Shown here one piece after another: positions 53,041 to 62,711 of a stretch of 64,000 bases of DNA. Within the stretch, counting starts at the first letter, position 1; the number at the start of each line of letters is the position of its first letter. Below the pieces are notes generated by a model. The model was not told the origin of the DNA. It saw only the letters and a list, made by a program, of their open reading frames with translations, and did no database searches. This DNA comes from Bacillus mojavensis RO-H-1 = KCTC 3706 (GTDB lineage Bacteria; Bacillota; Bacilli; Bacillales; Bacillaceae), in assembly GCF_000245335.1 (NCBI RefSeq), contig NZ_JH600283.1, positions 21,327 to 85,326 of the forward strand, in the 5' to 3' direction. The translations under genes were made by a program, and so were the position numbers.

Positions 53041-54623
53041 TCGCCGGATAGCATAGCAATGGTTTGCTGAACAATCCGCTCGTGCCCGCAAGCCGAGTAT
53101 TCATTCCATGGGTCTGAAGAGAGGTGATACACACGTCCGTTCCGCACTGCGCTTAGGTTTTGCCATATTTCTGACTGTTTTAATTGCTGATAATAGGCAA
53201 TGGTTTCCGGCTCTTTAAAAAGAAAGAGCATGATACAGTCAGCTTGGCAATTTGTGATGTCTTCTAATGAAATCGCTTGTTCTGAAGGCGTGTCAGCCGA
53301 TTCAGCCGATTGGAACCCTAAATCTTCAAAGAAGACTTCGCGCACGCTGCGATTATGTGCCATATAAAAGCTCTGCTTGTGCAGACGAAGAAAGAGAAAG
53401 CGAAATTCTTGAGCGTGCAGCAATGTCTTTTTAGCGGCAGCTGTCTGCTTGTCATAGGCTGCGAGCCACTTTTCAGCTTCCGATTCTTCATTTAAAAACG
53501 AGGCGGTTTGCAGAAAGTGAGCTCTCCAGTTTTCCTCTGAAGGAAGGTAACATACTTCTGCAATGCTGTTCAGGCGCTTTTGTTCTTCTGAAGAGACAGA
53601 ATCCATGCTGAAAATGATATCGGGTTTAGCTTGGGACAAGGTATGCAGGTTTTCCTCCCATTTTTCATTAAACCGGTATGCGTTGAGCTGAACTGGAATA
53701 TCTGCTGAGTAATGCTGATAATAGTAAGCCGTCCATTTTGGATGGAGTGCGGCTGCAAACGGTATATGATGGAGAGGAATGAGCTGCCCCATTGTTCCCT
53801 TTCCATAGGCGGCTATTTTTTTCCGGCGTTTTTTCATATAGCTTGTTGGAGAACAGCCTGTGTGTTTTTTAAAGATTCTGCTGAAATAAAATTCATCTTG
53901 ATAGCCGGTTTGATGGGCGATTTCCTTCAGTTTACAGTTGGATCTTGCCATGAGTCGCTTCGCTCGAGTGATTCGCGTTTTTGTGATAAATTCTGTTACG
54001 CTCTGACCTGTCCACTTTTTAAAGGTTTCGCTGTAATGCTTGGGGCTGATTCCCGCCATTTGTGAGAGCTGGCCTAGTGTAATTTTTCTATCGGCATGAG
54101 TTTCGATGTATTGTTTTGTTTTTTCGAGCGCTGTCTGTGTATCGCTTTGATCAGAGACATTGGCTGTGAATAGGTCATAAATCAGGCTCTGAACCTCGAT
54201 CACACATTTCAATTGAGAAAGCTGTGATGAGTCTGTCCATATTTCAGCAAGTTCTTGAAGCCGGGCTGAAAGGTTTTCAATATGTGAAACATTCACAAGG
54301 TTTAGAGTGGATAAATCAGTTTCAGTGCATGGTTTTAAGAGATCTTGCTGGGTTTCCGCTGTATAGCAGTGAAGCCTGATCAGACAAACATCTATATTTC
54401 TGTCTTCTGCTGGTGTAATACCGAATGTCTCATGAGGCGGACAAACATACAGTGTCTTTTTTTGGAGAGGCGCGGTTCTCGTTCCGATAGAAATATGTCC
54501 ATCTCCTTTTAAATGAAAGATCAGCACGAATGAGTCAACCAATTGCTGTTCTGAGAAGAGATCACTCGTTTTCTTCATATATTCAATTTGTACAGGATGA
54601 TAAATCATTATTGAGTTTTGCAA
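53031..54623 (-). CDS. btr: Bacillibactin-responsive AraC-type activator Btr
   Basis: Btr (530 residues here) activates feuABC-besA when it binds ferric bacillibactin. The N-terminal part is a cupin-like sensor. The AraC HTH pair lies at about residues 165-270, with SQMAGISPKHYSETFKKWTG and HQTGYQDEFYFSRIFKKHTG. The C-terminal 250 residues resemble the FeuA-type substrate-binding fold, so the inducer is read by a cytoplasmic copy of the transport receptor. I chose the TTG at 54,623, eight bases after AAGGTGG. From memory it differs from strain 168 more than its neighbours do. Also known as ybbB. Confidence 0.93.
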   Translation of the reverse strand: MQNSIMIYHPVQIEYMKKTSDLFSEQQLVDSFVLIFHLKGDGHISIGTRTAPLQKKTLYVCPPHETFGITPAEDRNIDVCLIRLHCYTAETQQDLLKPCTETDLSTLNLVNVSHIENLSARLQELAEIWTDSSQLSQLKCVIEVQSLIYDLFTANVSDQSDTQTALEKTKQYIETHADRKITLGQLSQMAGISPKHYSETFKKWTGQSVTEFITKTRITRAKRLMARSNCKLKEIAHQTGYQDEFYFSRIFKKHTGCSPTSYMKKRRKKIAAYGKGTMGQLIPLHHIPFAAALHPKWTAYYYQHYSADIPVQLNAYRFNEKWEENLHTLSQAKPDIIFSMDSVSSEEQKRLNSIAEVCYLPSEENWRAHFLQTASFLNEESEAEKWLAAYDKQTAAAKKTLLHAQEFRFLFLRLHKQSFYMAHNRSVREVFFEDLGFQSAESADTPSEQAISLEDITNCQADCIMLFLFKEPETIAYYQQLKQSEIWQNLSAVRNGRVYHLSSDPWNEYSACGHERIVQQTIAMLSGDSP

Positions 54624-54658
54624 GGAGAAGACCACCTTTTCAGAAACGCTCGCTTAAT

Positions 54659-54673
54659 TGATAATCATTTTCA
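54659..54673. promoter_or_regulatory. Fur box upstream of btr
   Basis: TGATAATCATTTTCA matches the 7-1-7 Fur box with one mismatch. It lies just downstream of the btr -10 element (TACAAT, 54,679-54,684, minus strand), so btr should be iron-repressed. Confidence 0.8.
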
Positions 54674-54678
54674 ATAAA

Positions 54679-54687
54679 ATTGTACCA
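54679..54687 (-). promoter_or_regulatory. Extended -10 promoter of btr
   Basis: On the minus strand TGG precedes TACAAT. The -35 is weak. The Fur box at 54,659-54,673 covers the expected start. Confidence 0.5.
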
Positions 54688-54734
54688 AATAAATGAAAGT
54701 TTTCCTATATAAAGCGTGTTGTTTTTGTATATAA

Positions 54735-54763
54735 AAACCCTTGCCGCAAGAGCGGGCAAGGGA
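54735..54763 (-). terminator. Terminator after namZ
   Basis: On the minus strand CCCTTGCC pairs with GGCAAGGG and TTTTTATA follows. It ends the MurNAc operon before the btr promoter. Confidence 0.85.
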
Positions 54764-54792
54764 AAATGATCAAGCTTTTGTTGGGTAAGAGA

Positions 54793-54810
54793 ATGTTACA
54801 CGTGTAACAT
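54793..54810. repeat. Perfect 18-bp palindrome after namZ
   Basis: ATGTTACACGTGTAACAT is fully self-complementary. It lies 14 bases downstream of the namZ stop and 30 bases before the terminator stem. No T run adjoins it. Its role is unknown. Confidence 0.6.
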
Positions 54811-54824
54811 ACCCTTCTTACGTC

Positions 54825-56069
54825 TTAATAAATGAGATATTGTTTTCTTGTTTTATTGAATTGCTTCAGCTGTTTTTGATAGGTGTCAATGATTTCATCA
54901 ATTGAAGCACCGTTCACGATTTTCGTTCGAACCCAGCCGTTGCCAGCCAATTTATCAAATGAGCCAGACGCTAGGAACTTAAACTCATCAGGATAGAGGT
55001 CATGTATCATTTTAATAAGCGACAGTCCTGTTTTAACAGCTTCAAATTTCTCTCTGTCCGTAATAAAGAGCTGTACGCCGTGGCAAAGTGTTCCTTGATG
55101 TTTAGAGAACGTCGGAGTAAAGGAGGCAGCTCTAAATGTAACGCCAGGCAGACCAAGACTGTTCATTTTTTCTGCAAGCTCAGTGCTTTTGATAAAGGGA
55201 GCTCCGATCAACTCGAATGGTTTAGTCGTTCCCCGCCCTTCAGATACATTTGTTCCTTCAATTAACCCTGTTGCAGGGTACACAAATGTGCTCTCTGCGG
55301 TTGGCATGTTAGGCGACGGGAGAACGAATGGCAGTCTGGTTTCATCAAAGTCCATAGAGCGTTTCCAGTGCTTCATTTTCACGACTGACACATCAGCACC
55401 AATATTAAATTCCTTGTTGAATAGTAAAGCCAATTCTCCAATGGTCATCCCGTGCTTTAATGGAATGGGATAGAGTCCGACAAAGGATGCGTACTCGGGC
55501 TCCAGCACCGGTCCTTCAACCTTTTTTCCGCCTTGGGGATTCGGGCGGTCCAGCACGATAAAAGGAATTCCGTTTTCTTTTGCGGCTTCCATTGCATAGG
55601 CCATTGTATAAATGTACGTATAGTAACGAGTCCCGACGTCCTGGATGTCAAATATAAGAACATCGACATGTTTCAGCATATCAGGAGTGGGTTTTTTCGT
55701 TTTTCCGTAAAGGCTGTATACGGGAACCCCGGTTTTTTCGTCAATGTAAGAGCCTACTTCGTCTCCTGCCTGAGCGTCGCCGCGAACGCCGTGCTCAGGC
55801 CCGAATAAAGCTGTCAGCTGAATATCGGGGTCTTCGTAGAGAATATCTACGCTGCTTTTAAGGGAAGCACTCACACCTGTTGGGTTGGTAATCAGTCCGA
55901 CTCTTTTTCCCTTTAGCTGCTTTTTGTGTTGGGACAAGAGGATATCAATGCCGGTCTGGACTTTAGGTTTTTTTGCTGTTTGTTTTGCCGATTCAGGTGT
56001 AGCAGTGGCAGCCGTCATTGTTCCGAACATCATAAGCCCTGCGAGAAGAACCAATACCGTTTTTTTCAT
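54825..56069 (-). CDS. namZ: Secreted exo-beta-N-acetylmuramidase NamZ
   Basis: NamZ (414 residues; ybbC, DUF1343) cleaves MurNAc from the non-reducing end of peptidoglycan chains. A signal peptide (MKKTVLVLLAGLMMFGTMTA) exports it. The family motifs GLITNPTGV, FGPEHGVRGDAQAGDEVGSY and EGRGTTKPFELIGAPF are clear. It lies last in the operon, 13 bases after nagZ. With AmiE and NagZ it completes extracellular release of MurNAc, which MurP then imports. Confidence 0.92.
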   Translation of the reverse strand: MKKTVLVLLAGLMMFGTMTAATATPESAKQTAKKPKVQTGIDILLSQHKKQLKGKRVGLITNPTGVSASLKSSVDILYEDPDIQLTALFGPEHGVRGDAQAGDEVGSYIDEKTGVPVYSLYGKTKKPTPDMLKHVDVLIFDIQDVGTRYYTYIYTMAYAMEAAKENGIPFIVLDRPNPQGGKKVEGPVLEPEYASFVGLYPIPLKHGMTIGELALLFNKEFNIGADVSVVKMKHWKRSMDFDETRLPFVLPSPNMPTAESTFVYPATGLIEGTNVSEGRGTTKPFELIGAPFIKSTELAEKMNSLGLPGVTFRAASFTPTFSKHQGTLCHGVQLFITDREKFEAVKTGLSLIKMIHDLYPDEFKFLASGSFDKLAGNGWVRTKIVNGASIDEIIDTYQKQLKQFNKTRKQYLIY

Positions 56070-56082
56070 ATGTTCCTCCTTA

Positions 56083-58011
56083 TTAAAGCGGTTTTCCCGT
56101 TTTGATGTTTACTCCATAGCCATATGGATAAAGGATGTCTCCTGGTTTTGTGACGGAAGGAATGTCGACTGGCAGCGTGCCCTTTGGCTTTGATTGTCCG
56201 AAGATCGCTTTAACCCCGGCCGGAATATTCGGCTGAAGATAACGGCCGTTTGCATATCCTTTAAAACCATAGACGGCAATCAGGGCTCTGGCTTCTTCGA
56301 AATTGGCGGCATCATATGGATTCCGCAGACTCATTAAGACAAATTGCTTTTTGTGCTGCAGTGCGGCATTCATGACAGCTCTCGGAAAAGCGGTGGCCCA
56401 TTTGCTTGAATCTGTTACCGTGTCGTCGATGACACCGTCGTTGACGACAGGGTCATTTTTTACAACGTAAGAGCCTGTAATGATATAATCAGCTTCTTTT
56501 ACTTGTTTTTCATACTCAGCATTAAATACCTTTTCTGCAAAGTTGATTTTGTTAAGAGAAACAGAATTGATTTTTTTTCGCTGCATTAAATCGTGAATGG
56601 TTTTTTCAATGGATGCTGATTGTTCCTCGTAAGGTGCGGCAATTAAGATTCGGCTGCCTTTTTTGGGTTTGAACGGCAAGGTATGCTGATCATTTTTTAA
56701 TACTGTCACTGCCTTTTCAGCAATTTTTTGCTCTGTCTTCGTATGGTGTTTGCTTCCCACTGTTTTGAGCGCTTTCTTCACCTTTTTATCTATACTGCTG
56801 TCATTCTGAGCGGGGTAAATACCGCGTTTTATTTTCAGGGAAATGATTCTTTCCACCGATTTGTTGATTTGCTGTAAGGGAATGTCCCCTTTCTCGACAG
56901 CTTCTTTTAAGGAGCCAATTATGCTTGCAAATTTATGTTCATTTTTCAGAGATGTAACTGAGGCAGGCATTAACGCAATATCAACACCGGCCTTTATGGC
57001 CATGACGACCGCCTCTTCCTGGCCGAAATGATCTGCTATGGCTTTCATATTGAGAGCATCAGTGACGATTACACCGCCAAACCCCATTTCCTCCCGAAGC
57101 AGCCCGGTCATTACTTTCTTTGAAAGTGTAGCGGGAACCATAATATCTGATCCGTCAAGCTTGCTTTTATATGTGGTGTCGTCAAAGGCTGGGAATTGAA
57201 CATGAGCTGTCATCACCATGTCTGCTCCTGCATCAATCGCTTTTTGAAAAGGATAGAGTTCAACCTCACGAAGCCGTTCCTGGCTATGAGAAACGAGCGG
57301 CAGTCCATAATGGCTGTCAACGTCAGTGTCGCCATGTCCCGGGAAATGTTTAAGAGCAGAGGCGATATGTTGCCGTTGCAAACCTTTCATAGAATATAGA
57401 CCAAGTCGTGCTGTCAGTTCACGATCAGAACTGAATGATCTTACACCGATCACAGGATTATCAGGGTTATTATTAATATCTAAGACTGGGCTGAAATCTG
57501 TATTGATGCCTAAGACAGAAAGCTCTTTTCCAATCATGCTGCCGGTCTGATATGCATTGATTCTGCTTCTTGTTGCGCCAAGCGCCATATTGCCTGGGAA
57601 ATGAGTGCCCTCCCCTAATCTCGTCACGATCCCGCCTTCTTGATCAATGCTGAGTAAGAGCGGAATCTTAGGGCCAGCCTTTTGATATGCGTCTGTCAGC
57701 CGTACCGTTTGCTCGGTTGTTTTTACATTTTCTGCAAATAGTATGACGCCGCCGAATTGATATTTCTTGATGAGGCCAGCGACTTCCTCATTCATTTCTG
57801 TGAAGGCTTTCGGAGAAGACTCACCTTCCTTTTGCCAGTTTCTGAAATCCGGCATCAGCATCTGGCCAAGTTTTTCATCTAACGTCATATGATCAACGAT
57901 CTGTTTGGCGTCAGCTGAGCCGCGGGGTTTCGCTTTAGCTGTCTGATTGACGCCGAGAACACATGAAAGAAAAAGGACGGTGGAAAGGATCAGCGAAATG
58001 ACAGGTTTCAT
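56083..58011 (-). CDS. nagZ: Beta-N-acetylglucosaminidase NagZ (GH3)
   Basis: NagZ (642 residues; ybbD) removes GlcNAc from cell-wall fragments. The N-terminal signal has a possible lipobox (LFLSC), and in Bacillus the enzyme is cell-wall associated, unlike the cytoplasmic Gram-negative enzyme. The GH3 barrel contains [20 protein letters not shown], which supplies the catalytic His-Asp dyad, and the nucleophile Asp in [13 protein letters not shown] second domain of about 200 residues follows, typical of the Firmicute form. It lies between amiE and namZ. Confidence 0.94.
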   Translation of the reverse strand: MKPVISLILSTVLFLSCVLGVNQTAKAKPRGSADAKQIVDHMTLDEKLGQMLMPDFRNWQKEGESSPKAFTEMNEEVAGLIKKYQFGGVILFAENVKTTEQTVRLTDAYQKAGPKIPLLLSIDQEGGIVTRLGEGTHFPGNMALGATRSRINAYQTGSMIGKELSVLGINTDFSPVLDINNNPDNPVIGVRSFSSDRELTARLGLYSMKGLQRQHIASALKHFPGHGDTDVDSHYGLPLVSHSQERLREVELYPFQKAIDAGADMVMTAHVQFPAFDDTTYKSKLDGSDIMVPATLSKKVMTGLLREEMGFGGVIVTDALNMKAIADHFGQEEAVVMAIKAGVDIALMPASVTSLKNEHKFASIIGSLKEAVEKGDIPLQQINKSVERIISLKIKRGIYPAQNDSSIDKKVKKALKTVGSKHHTKTEQKIAEKAVTVLKNDQHTLPFKPKKGSRILIAAPYEEQSASIEKTIHDLMQRKKINSVSLNKINFAEKVFNAEYEKQVKEADYIITGSYVVKNDPVVNDGVIDDTVTDSSKWATAFPRAVMNAALQHKKQFVLMSLRNPYDAANFEEARALIAVYGFKGYANGRYLQPNIPAGVKAIFGQSKPKGTLPVDIPSVTKPGDILYPYGYGVNIKTGKPL

Positions 58012-58033
58012 AACAACTTCCTCCTATCGTCAA

Positions 58034-59371
58034 TTATTTCATTGCTTCATAAATCGCGGTGATGACGCTTCCGTACCTGCCTGTTGAAAATTGATCACCC
58101 TCAAACACGTTAGGATTTTCCGCTGGATCAGCGACTGGTGAATGCTTTTTATTTGTTAACAAAGCAATGCCTAAATTGTATGCCGGATCAATGATGGTAA
58201 CCGTTCCTGTCCAGCCAGTATGTCCGTACGCATTTTCGCTTGCATAAGGGCCAAACATCCATTCCATGCTTTTACTGCCGTTTCGCCGCCATCCAAGGCC
58301 GAATGTCGGATCTGTTGCTGATGGCGCCGTAAATAGGTCAGCTGTTTTCTGATTGAATAATGAAACGTTTCGGTACGTTCCTTTGTTTAACATGACTTGA
58401 AGCAGAATCGCCATATCATCAGCGTTTGAAAACAGTCCGGCGTGGCCTGAAACGCCTTCCATCGAATAGAATGCTTTTTCGTCATGTACTTCTCCTTGCA
58501 GCGTGTCTGTGCGGATATGAGGAAAATGGATAACACCGTCTCGTGTATTGCCCATACGTTCAGTGGCTGCAAACTGTTTTGCTGTAAAGCCTTTTTGCAG
58601 CGGATTGTACAACGTATGCTTCAGCCCCAGCGGTTTGTAGAGCTCTTGTTCCGTATAGACATCAAGCGGTTTGCCGGTGAGTTTTTCGACAATACAGCCG
58701 AGAAGCATGTATCCAATGTCACTGTATATGTGTTTTGTTCCTGTTTCATAATCCAGCGGGATTTTCATCAAGTATTCAATGGTTTTCTCCCGCTCCTGCG
58801 AATAATACATGCCGGCTTTTTCTGGGTTATAAAAGTAGAAACTGGATGGCAGCCCAGATTGGTGCTGCAGGACATCAATGACACGAATGTTATCTTTTCC
58901 TTTGATGCGATCTGTAGGCTGATCCTTGAAATCAGGCAAATAAGCAGATACCTTTTTATAAACGTCGAGTTTGCCTTGGCTGACTAAGCGCTGTAAAGCA
59001 AAATTGGTCGCATACATTTTTGTATTTGATGCCAAGTCAAACATCGTGCGGGTTTTCATTTTTGCCGGACGGCGCAAGAGTTCAGCCCCGTCGTATTTTT
59101 TACTGTAGCCGTATGCTTCTTTTTTGATCATACGGCCGTCCTTCACGACGACTAGAACGGCGCCGGGGAATCCTGCTGCAATGTCCCGTTCAATCATCTG
59201 ATCAACCTTCCTTAGTTTCTTCGACGAAAACTGTGCAGTTTCTGGATTTATTGTTTTCGGCTTAACCTGGTTGTCTGCTTGATGAAGGGCGGTGTGTGCG
59301 AAGGCTTCGTTCGGCGTCAGAATGGACACGGTTAAAATAGCGCTGAGTAATGCTAATGTCTTCGTTCTCAC
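58034..59371 (-). CDS. amiE: Secreted N-acetylmuramyl-L-alanine amidase AmiE (beta-lactamase fold)
   Basis: AmiE (445 residues; ybbE) cleaves peptide from MurNAc after NagZ has exposed it. The signal peptide MRTKTLALLSAILTVSILTP and an AFA-H cleavage site suggest secretion. The serine-enzyme motif SNTK (in FDLASNTKMYATNF, about residues 116-129) and YSDIGYMLLG, holding the second motif, are in the beta-lactamase/class C fold. GHTGWTGT is the KTG-like third motif. The start is GTG at 59,371. It follows murP by 54 bases. Confidence 0.92.
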   Translation of the reverse strand: MRTKTLALLSAILTVSILTPNEAFAHTALHQADNQVKPKTINPETAQFSSKKLRKVDQMIERDIAAGFPGAVLVVVKDGRMIKKEAYGYSKKYDGAELLRRPAKMKTRTMFDLASNTKMYATNFALQRLVSQGKLDVYKKVSAYLPDFKDQPTDRIKGKDNIRVIDVLQHQSGLPSSFYFYNPEKAGMYYSQEREKTIEYLMKIPLDYETGTKHIYSDIGYMLLGCIVEKLTGKPLDVYTEQELYKPLGLKHTLYNPLQKGFTAKQFAATERMGNTRDGVIHFPHIRTDTLQGEVHDEKAFYSMEGVSGHAGLFSNADDMAILLQVMLNKGTYRNVSLFNQKTADLFTAPSATDPTFGLGWRRNGSKSMEWMFGPYASENAYGHTGWTGTVTIIDPAYNLGIALLTNKKHSPVADPAENPNVFEGDQFSTGRYGSVITAIYEAMK

Positions 59372-59425
59372 AAGCTTGCTCCTTTCCGTGTTTCTATGCC
59401 GTTACTATTCCTAAATTGTCATCAT

Positions 59426-60793
59426 TTAATCGAACTGTTCAGCCATTTCATCTTTATATCCGAAAGCGTAGGTCAATAAAAAGCCGAACGCATAGGAAAT
59501 AAAGAGACCGATGATATATAAGATGATTTGTGAAGGCAGGACCAGAAAGGAGAGCGGCAGTCCAGAGACACCGATTGCAACTGTGGCTACCTGAAAATAA
59601 GCTTGAAAAGCTCCGCCGATCCCCGCCCCTAAGCATGCTGTCAAAAACGGACGGCCAAGCGGCAGCGTTACACCGAATATAAGCGGTTCACCGATGCCGA
59701 GCAGTCCTGAAGGAAGACCCCCTGTTATCGCTTTTCTCAGCGTTTTTTTCTTTGTTTTAACGAAGATGGCGAAGGCTGCGCCCACTTGTCCCGCGCCTCC
59801 CATGGCAAGGATAGGGAGAAGCGGGTCATCACCGATGGAATTGATGAGTTCCATGTGCACCGGCGTCAGGCCTTGATGTAGCCCCGTTACAACGAGAGGC
59901 AGGAAGGTCGCGCCCAGAATAAAGCCTGCAGCGATTCCGCCGATGTCTAAGATGGACAGAAGACCGGATGTGATGACATCTGAAATGAAACCGCCTAAAG
60001 GCATGAAAACGACATACGTCAATATTCCAGTGATCAAAAGTGAAACTGTTGGCGTTACGATAATATCGAGTGATTGAGGAATAAAGCGGCGGACGAATTG
60101 TTCGGTGTAAGCAATGAATATAGCTGCGAATAGAACGCCTATGAGGCCTCCCCTGCCGGGAAGAAGCTGTTCTCCGAATAAACTGATCTTTGCGATTTCC
60201 GGGTTAATGATCAGAATCCCTGCCAGAGCGCCGAGAGCGGGCGTTCCGCCAAATTCTTTTGACGCGTTAATGCCGACGAGAATACCGAGATAAGTGAACA
60301 GGCCTGATCCGATGACTGTCAATACAATTGCTGTTTGTGATTCTGCAGAGAGCCAGCCGGCTTGGGTTACCTCTTTGGTAATCCCGGTAATTAAACCTGA
60401 AGCGACGAGTGCGGGAATGAGAGGTATGAAGATGCTGGCTATTTTTCGTAAAAAAAGCTTAAACGGGGTGGCGTTTTTGCGATTGATCTCGGTTTTCTTT
60501 TTGGACGCGGCCTCTTTTAGATTGAAATCTTCTTCTGATGATACCAGCTTCGAAAAAGCGGCGGTGACATGATTAACGACACCAGTGCCGAGGATAATTT
60601 GCAGGGTTTCAGCTTCGACTACTCCAAGGACGCCATCAAGCTCTCTTAACGCCTTACTATCCGTTTTGCTGACATCGTAAGGCGTAATGCGCAAGCGGGT
60701 CATGCAATGCGTATAGGAAGAAATATTGGATTTCCCCCCGCATAGCTCAAGGATTTTTTCCGCCAGAATATTGTATTGTTTTTCTTTGCTCAT
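59426..60793 (-). CDS. murP: MurNAc-specific PTS transporter EIIBC MurP
   Basis: MurP (455 residues; ybbF) imports MurNAc and phosphorylates it to MurNAc-6-phosphate. The IIB domain (about residues 1-85) has the phospho-acceptor Cys in SSYTHCMTRLRITPYD. The IIC domain follows with about ten membrane segments and GGAGQVGAAFAIF and GIGEPLIFGVTLPLGRPF signatures. No IIA domain is present, so an external EIIA, probably that of glucose, must supply the phosphate. It lies 25 bases after murR. Confidence 0.94.
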   Translation of the reverse strand: MSKEKQYNILAEKILELCGGKSNISSYTHCMTRLRITPYDVSKTDSKALRELDGVLGVVEAETLQIILGTGVVNHVTAAFSKLVSSEEDFNLKEAASKKKTEINRKNATPFKLFLRKIASIFIPLIPALVASGLITGITKEVTQAGWLSAESQTAIVLTVIGSGLFTYLGILVGINASKEFGGTPALGALAGILIINPEIAKISLFGEQLLPGRGGLIGVLFAAIFIAYTEQFVRRFIPQSLDIIVTPTVSLLITGILTYVVFMPLGGFISDVITSGLLSILDIGGIAAGFILGATFLPLVVTGLHQGLTPVHMELINSIGDDPLLPILAMGGAGQVGAAFAIFVKTKKKTLRKAITGGLPSGLLGIGEPLIFGVTLPLGRPFLTACLGAGIGGAFQAYFQVATVAIGVSGLPLSFLVLPSQIILYIIGLFISYAFGFLLTYAFGYKDEMAEQFD

Positions 60794-60818
60794 ACAAACC
60801 CCTCCCTTTCAAGATGCC

Positions 60819-61670
60819 TTATGTCTTTCTCATAGATTTGATTGCTTCTCTCGTTTTATCAATGTAGCTGACCGTTTCTTCATACTGCTCGGCCGCCATG
60901 CTTAAAAACAAAACATCAATTATAAAGAGCTGGGCGAGACGAGAGGAAGTCGCTGCGCTTCGAATCAGGGCCTCGTTGGAATGGGCTGTATATAATGAAA
61001 CGTCGGCTAATACAGAGACGGAAGTTTGACTGTATTGTGTGAGGCTGATGATTGTGACGCCTTTTTTCTTTGCCATCGAAAGCAGCTCGATGATTTCCTG
61101 TGTTTCACCTGAAAACGAAATGGCAAATACAATGTCTTTTTTATCTGCATTTGCGATTAAAGATGCCACGAGATGAGTGTCCGTGAAAGCAGTCGCCTGT
61201 TTATGAATTCGAAGCCATTTTTGCTGGGCGTCCTTGGCGACAATGCCCGAGGCGCCAAGGCCGATGAAATGTACAGTGTTCGCTTGAAGCAGCAGAGAAA
61301 CAGCGCGCTCAAGCTCTTGATAATCCACGAGATCTGAGGTGTCTTGAATTGCTTGAATGGCATTGCCGGCTGCTTTTTCAGAGATGGAAGGCAGTGATTC
61401 ATGAGGGGCGATGTCCCGGTAGCCTTGAACAGCAGGTTTTGCCAGATCACCCGCTACCCTCATTTTTAAATCCTGAAATCCTTTTAATCCCAGTGACTTG
61501 CAGAGCCTGATGACGGCAGCGTCACTTGAATTAGCTAAGGCGCTGATTTCGCTGACTGTGCTTTCTATCGCTTTGTGGGGATGGGCTAATATGTAGTCTG
61601 CAAGTTTACGCTCTGATTGTGGCAGCTTGTGTTTCATCGATTGAATAATAGCTAAACCGCCTGTCGCCAT
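60819..61670 (-). CDS. murR: RpiR-family regulator MurR
   Basis: MurR (283 residues; ybbH) is the repressor-type regulator of the MurNAc operon. An N-terminal RpiR helix-turn-helix (about residues 1-77, with VSEISALANSSDAAVIRLCK) is joined to a SIS sugar-phosphate-binding domain (about 120-260, with HFIGLGASGIVAKDAQQKWL and AISFSGETQEIIELL). MurNAc-6-phosphate is the expected effector. It follows murQ by 15 bases. A symmetrical site for it may be the inverted repeat at 62,687-62,707. Confidence 0.93.
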   Translation of the reverse strand: MATGGLAIIQSMKHKLPQSERKLADYILAHPHKAIESTVSEISALANSSDAAVIRLCKSLGLKGFQDLKMRVAGDLAKPAVQGYRDIAPHESLPSISEKAAGNAIQAIQDTSDLVDYQELERAVSLLLQANTVHFIGLGASGIVAKDAQQKWLRIHKQATAFTDTHLVASLIANADKKDIVFAISFSGETQEIIELLSMAKKKGVTIISLTQYSQTSVSVLADVSLYTAHSNEALIRSAATSSRLAQLFIIDVLFLSMAAEQYEETVSYIDKTREAIKSMRKT

Positions 61671-61685
61671 TACTGTCTCTCCTTA

Positions 61686-62600
61686 TCATGAATAGTAGTT
61701 TTCAATTGCTTTGTCTATAAAACCGTTCGCTTCATCAAGCAATGTCTTCGCTTTGTCTTGATCTGTGCTGGTTTTGAGCATAACGATTGCTGTTTTGACA
61801 TGAAGATTCGCCTGTTCAAGTGTGTATTGCGCTTTCTCATAAGAAACGTCTGTGAGGCTTTGGATGATGCTGATGGCGCGTTCTTTTAATTTTTTGTTGC
61901 TGACATTGACATCCACCATCAAGTTTTCGTAGACCTTGCCGATTTTGACCATTACAGCGGTGGATATCATGTTTAGAATCATTTTATGAGCGGTTGCGGC
62001 TTTCATACGTGTCGAGCCTGTAATGACTTCTGGTCCGACCACGACCTCAATGCTGTGATCAGCGTGTTTGCTGATGGTGGAGTGTCTGTTACAGGTAAGG
62101 GATATGGTGTTTGCTCCGATTTTGCGGGCGTATTTCAGCGCACCCGCTGCATAAGGCGTACGGCCGCTTGCTGCAATCGCAATCACTGTATCGGCTGAGG
62201 TGAGATGGATGGATCGTAAATCCCCGGCCCCTGCTTCTTCATGATCTTCAATCCCCTCAGCCGCCTGCAAAAATGCGTTGGGACCGCCGGCCATTAATCC
62301 GATTACTTGATCAGGACTGACGCTGTAGGTCGGAGGACATTCAACTGCGTCCATCACACCGAGTCGGCCGCTAGTGCCTGCACCTGCGTAAATGAGCCGT
62401 CCGCCATTTTGAAAGGATTCATACGCGCATTCGACCGCTGCTTCGATATCGGGGAGGACATGCTGAACGGCGGCAGCGACTTTGATATCTTCATTGTTAA
62501 TCATTTTTAAGATATCGAGGGTATTTGCTTTGTGTATTTCCATTGTTTGGCTATTGCGTGATTCCGTTGTAAGGCTGTGAAGATTCATTTGTTCTGACAT
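61686..62600 (-). CDS. murQ: N-acetylmuramic acid 6-phosphate etherase MurQ
   Basis: MurQ (304 residues; ybbI) splits the lactyl ether of MurNAc-6-phosphate to give GlcNAc-6-phosphate and D-lactate. The SIS fold has [20 protein letters not shown] (about residues 71-90) and [21 protein letters not shown] catalytic glutamate lies in the [11 protein letters not shown] region. It is the first gene of the operon and lies downstream of a sigma-A type promoter. AGGGGGC precedes the ATG. Confidence 0.95.
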   Translation of the reverse strand: MSEQMNLHSLTTESRNSQTMEIHKANTLDILKMINNEDIKVAAAVQHVLPDIEAAVECAYESFQNGGRLIYAGAGTSGRLGVMDAVECPPTYSVSPDQVIGLMAGGPNAFLQAAEGIEDHEEAGAGDLRSIHLTSADTVIAIAASGRTPYAAGALKYARKIGANTISLTCNRHSTISKHADHSIEVVVGPEVITGSTRMKAATAHKMILNMISTAVMVKIGKVYENLMVDVNVSNKKLKERAISIIQSLTDVSYEKAQYTLEQANLHVKTAIVMLKTSTDQDKAKTLLDEANGFIDKAIENYYS

Positions 62601-62642
62601 GAGGATGCCCCCTGTATAAAAAATAAATATATCTCAATATTC

Positions 62643-62672
62643 AGTATATTCATTTCTGTTATGGTATTTCAA
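62643..62672 (-). promoter_or_regulatory. Promoter of the MurNAc operon
   Basis: On the minus strand TTGAAA (62,667-62,672), 18 bases, then TATACT (62,643-62,648). The direct repeat TGAATAT occurs twice around the -10. Confidence 0.65.
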
Positions 62673-62686
62673 CTATCATTTTTAAT

Positions 62687-62707
62687 TTTTGAAACTTTAT
62701 TTCAAAA
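62687..62707. promoter_or_regulatory. Perfect inverted repeat upstream of murQ, candidate MurR operator
   Basis: TTTTGAAA (62,687-62,694) and TTTCAAAA (62,700-62,707) are exact reverse complements with a five-base spacer. The site lies 14 bases upstream of the murQ -35. RpiR-family regulators often bind GAAA-TTTC palindromes. It also follows the ybbJ stop closely, but no T run supports a terminator. Confidence 0.5.
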
Positions 62708-62711
62708 GAGG

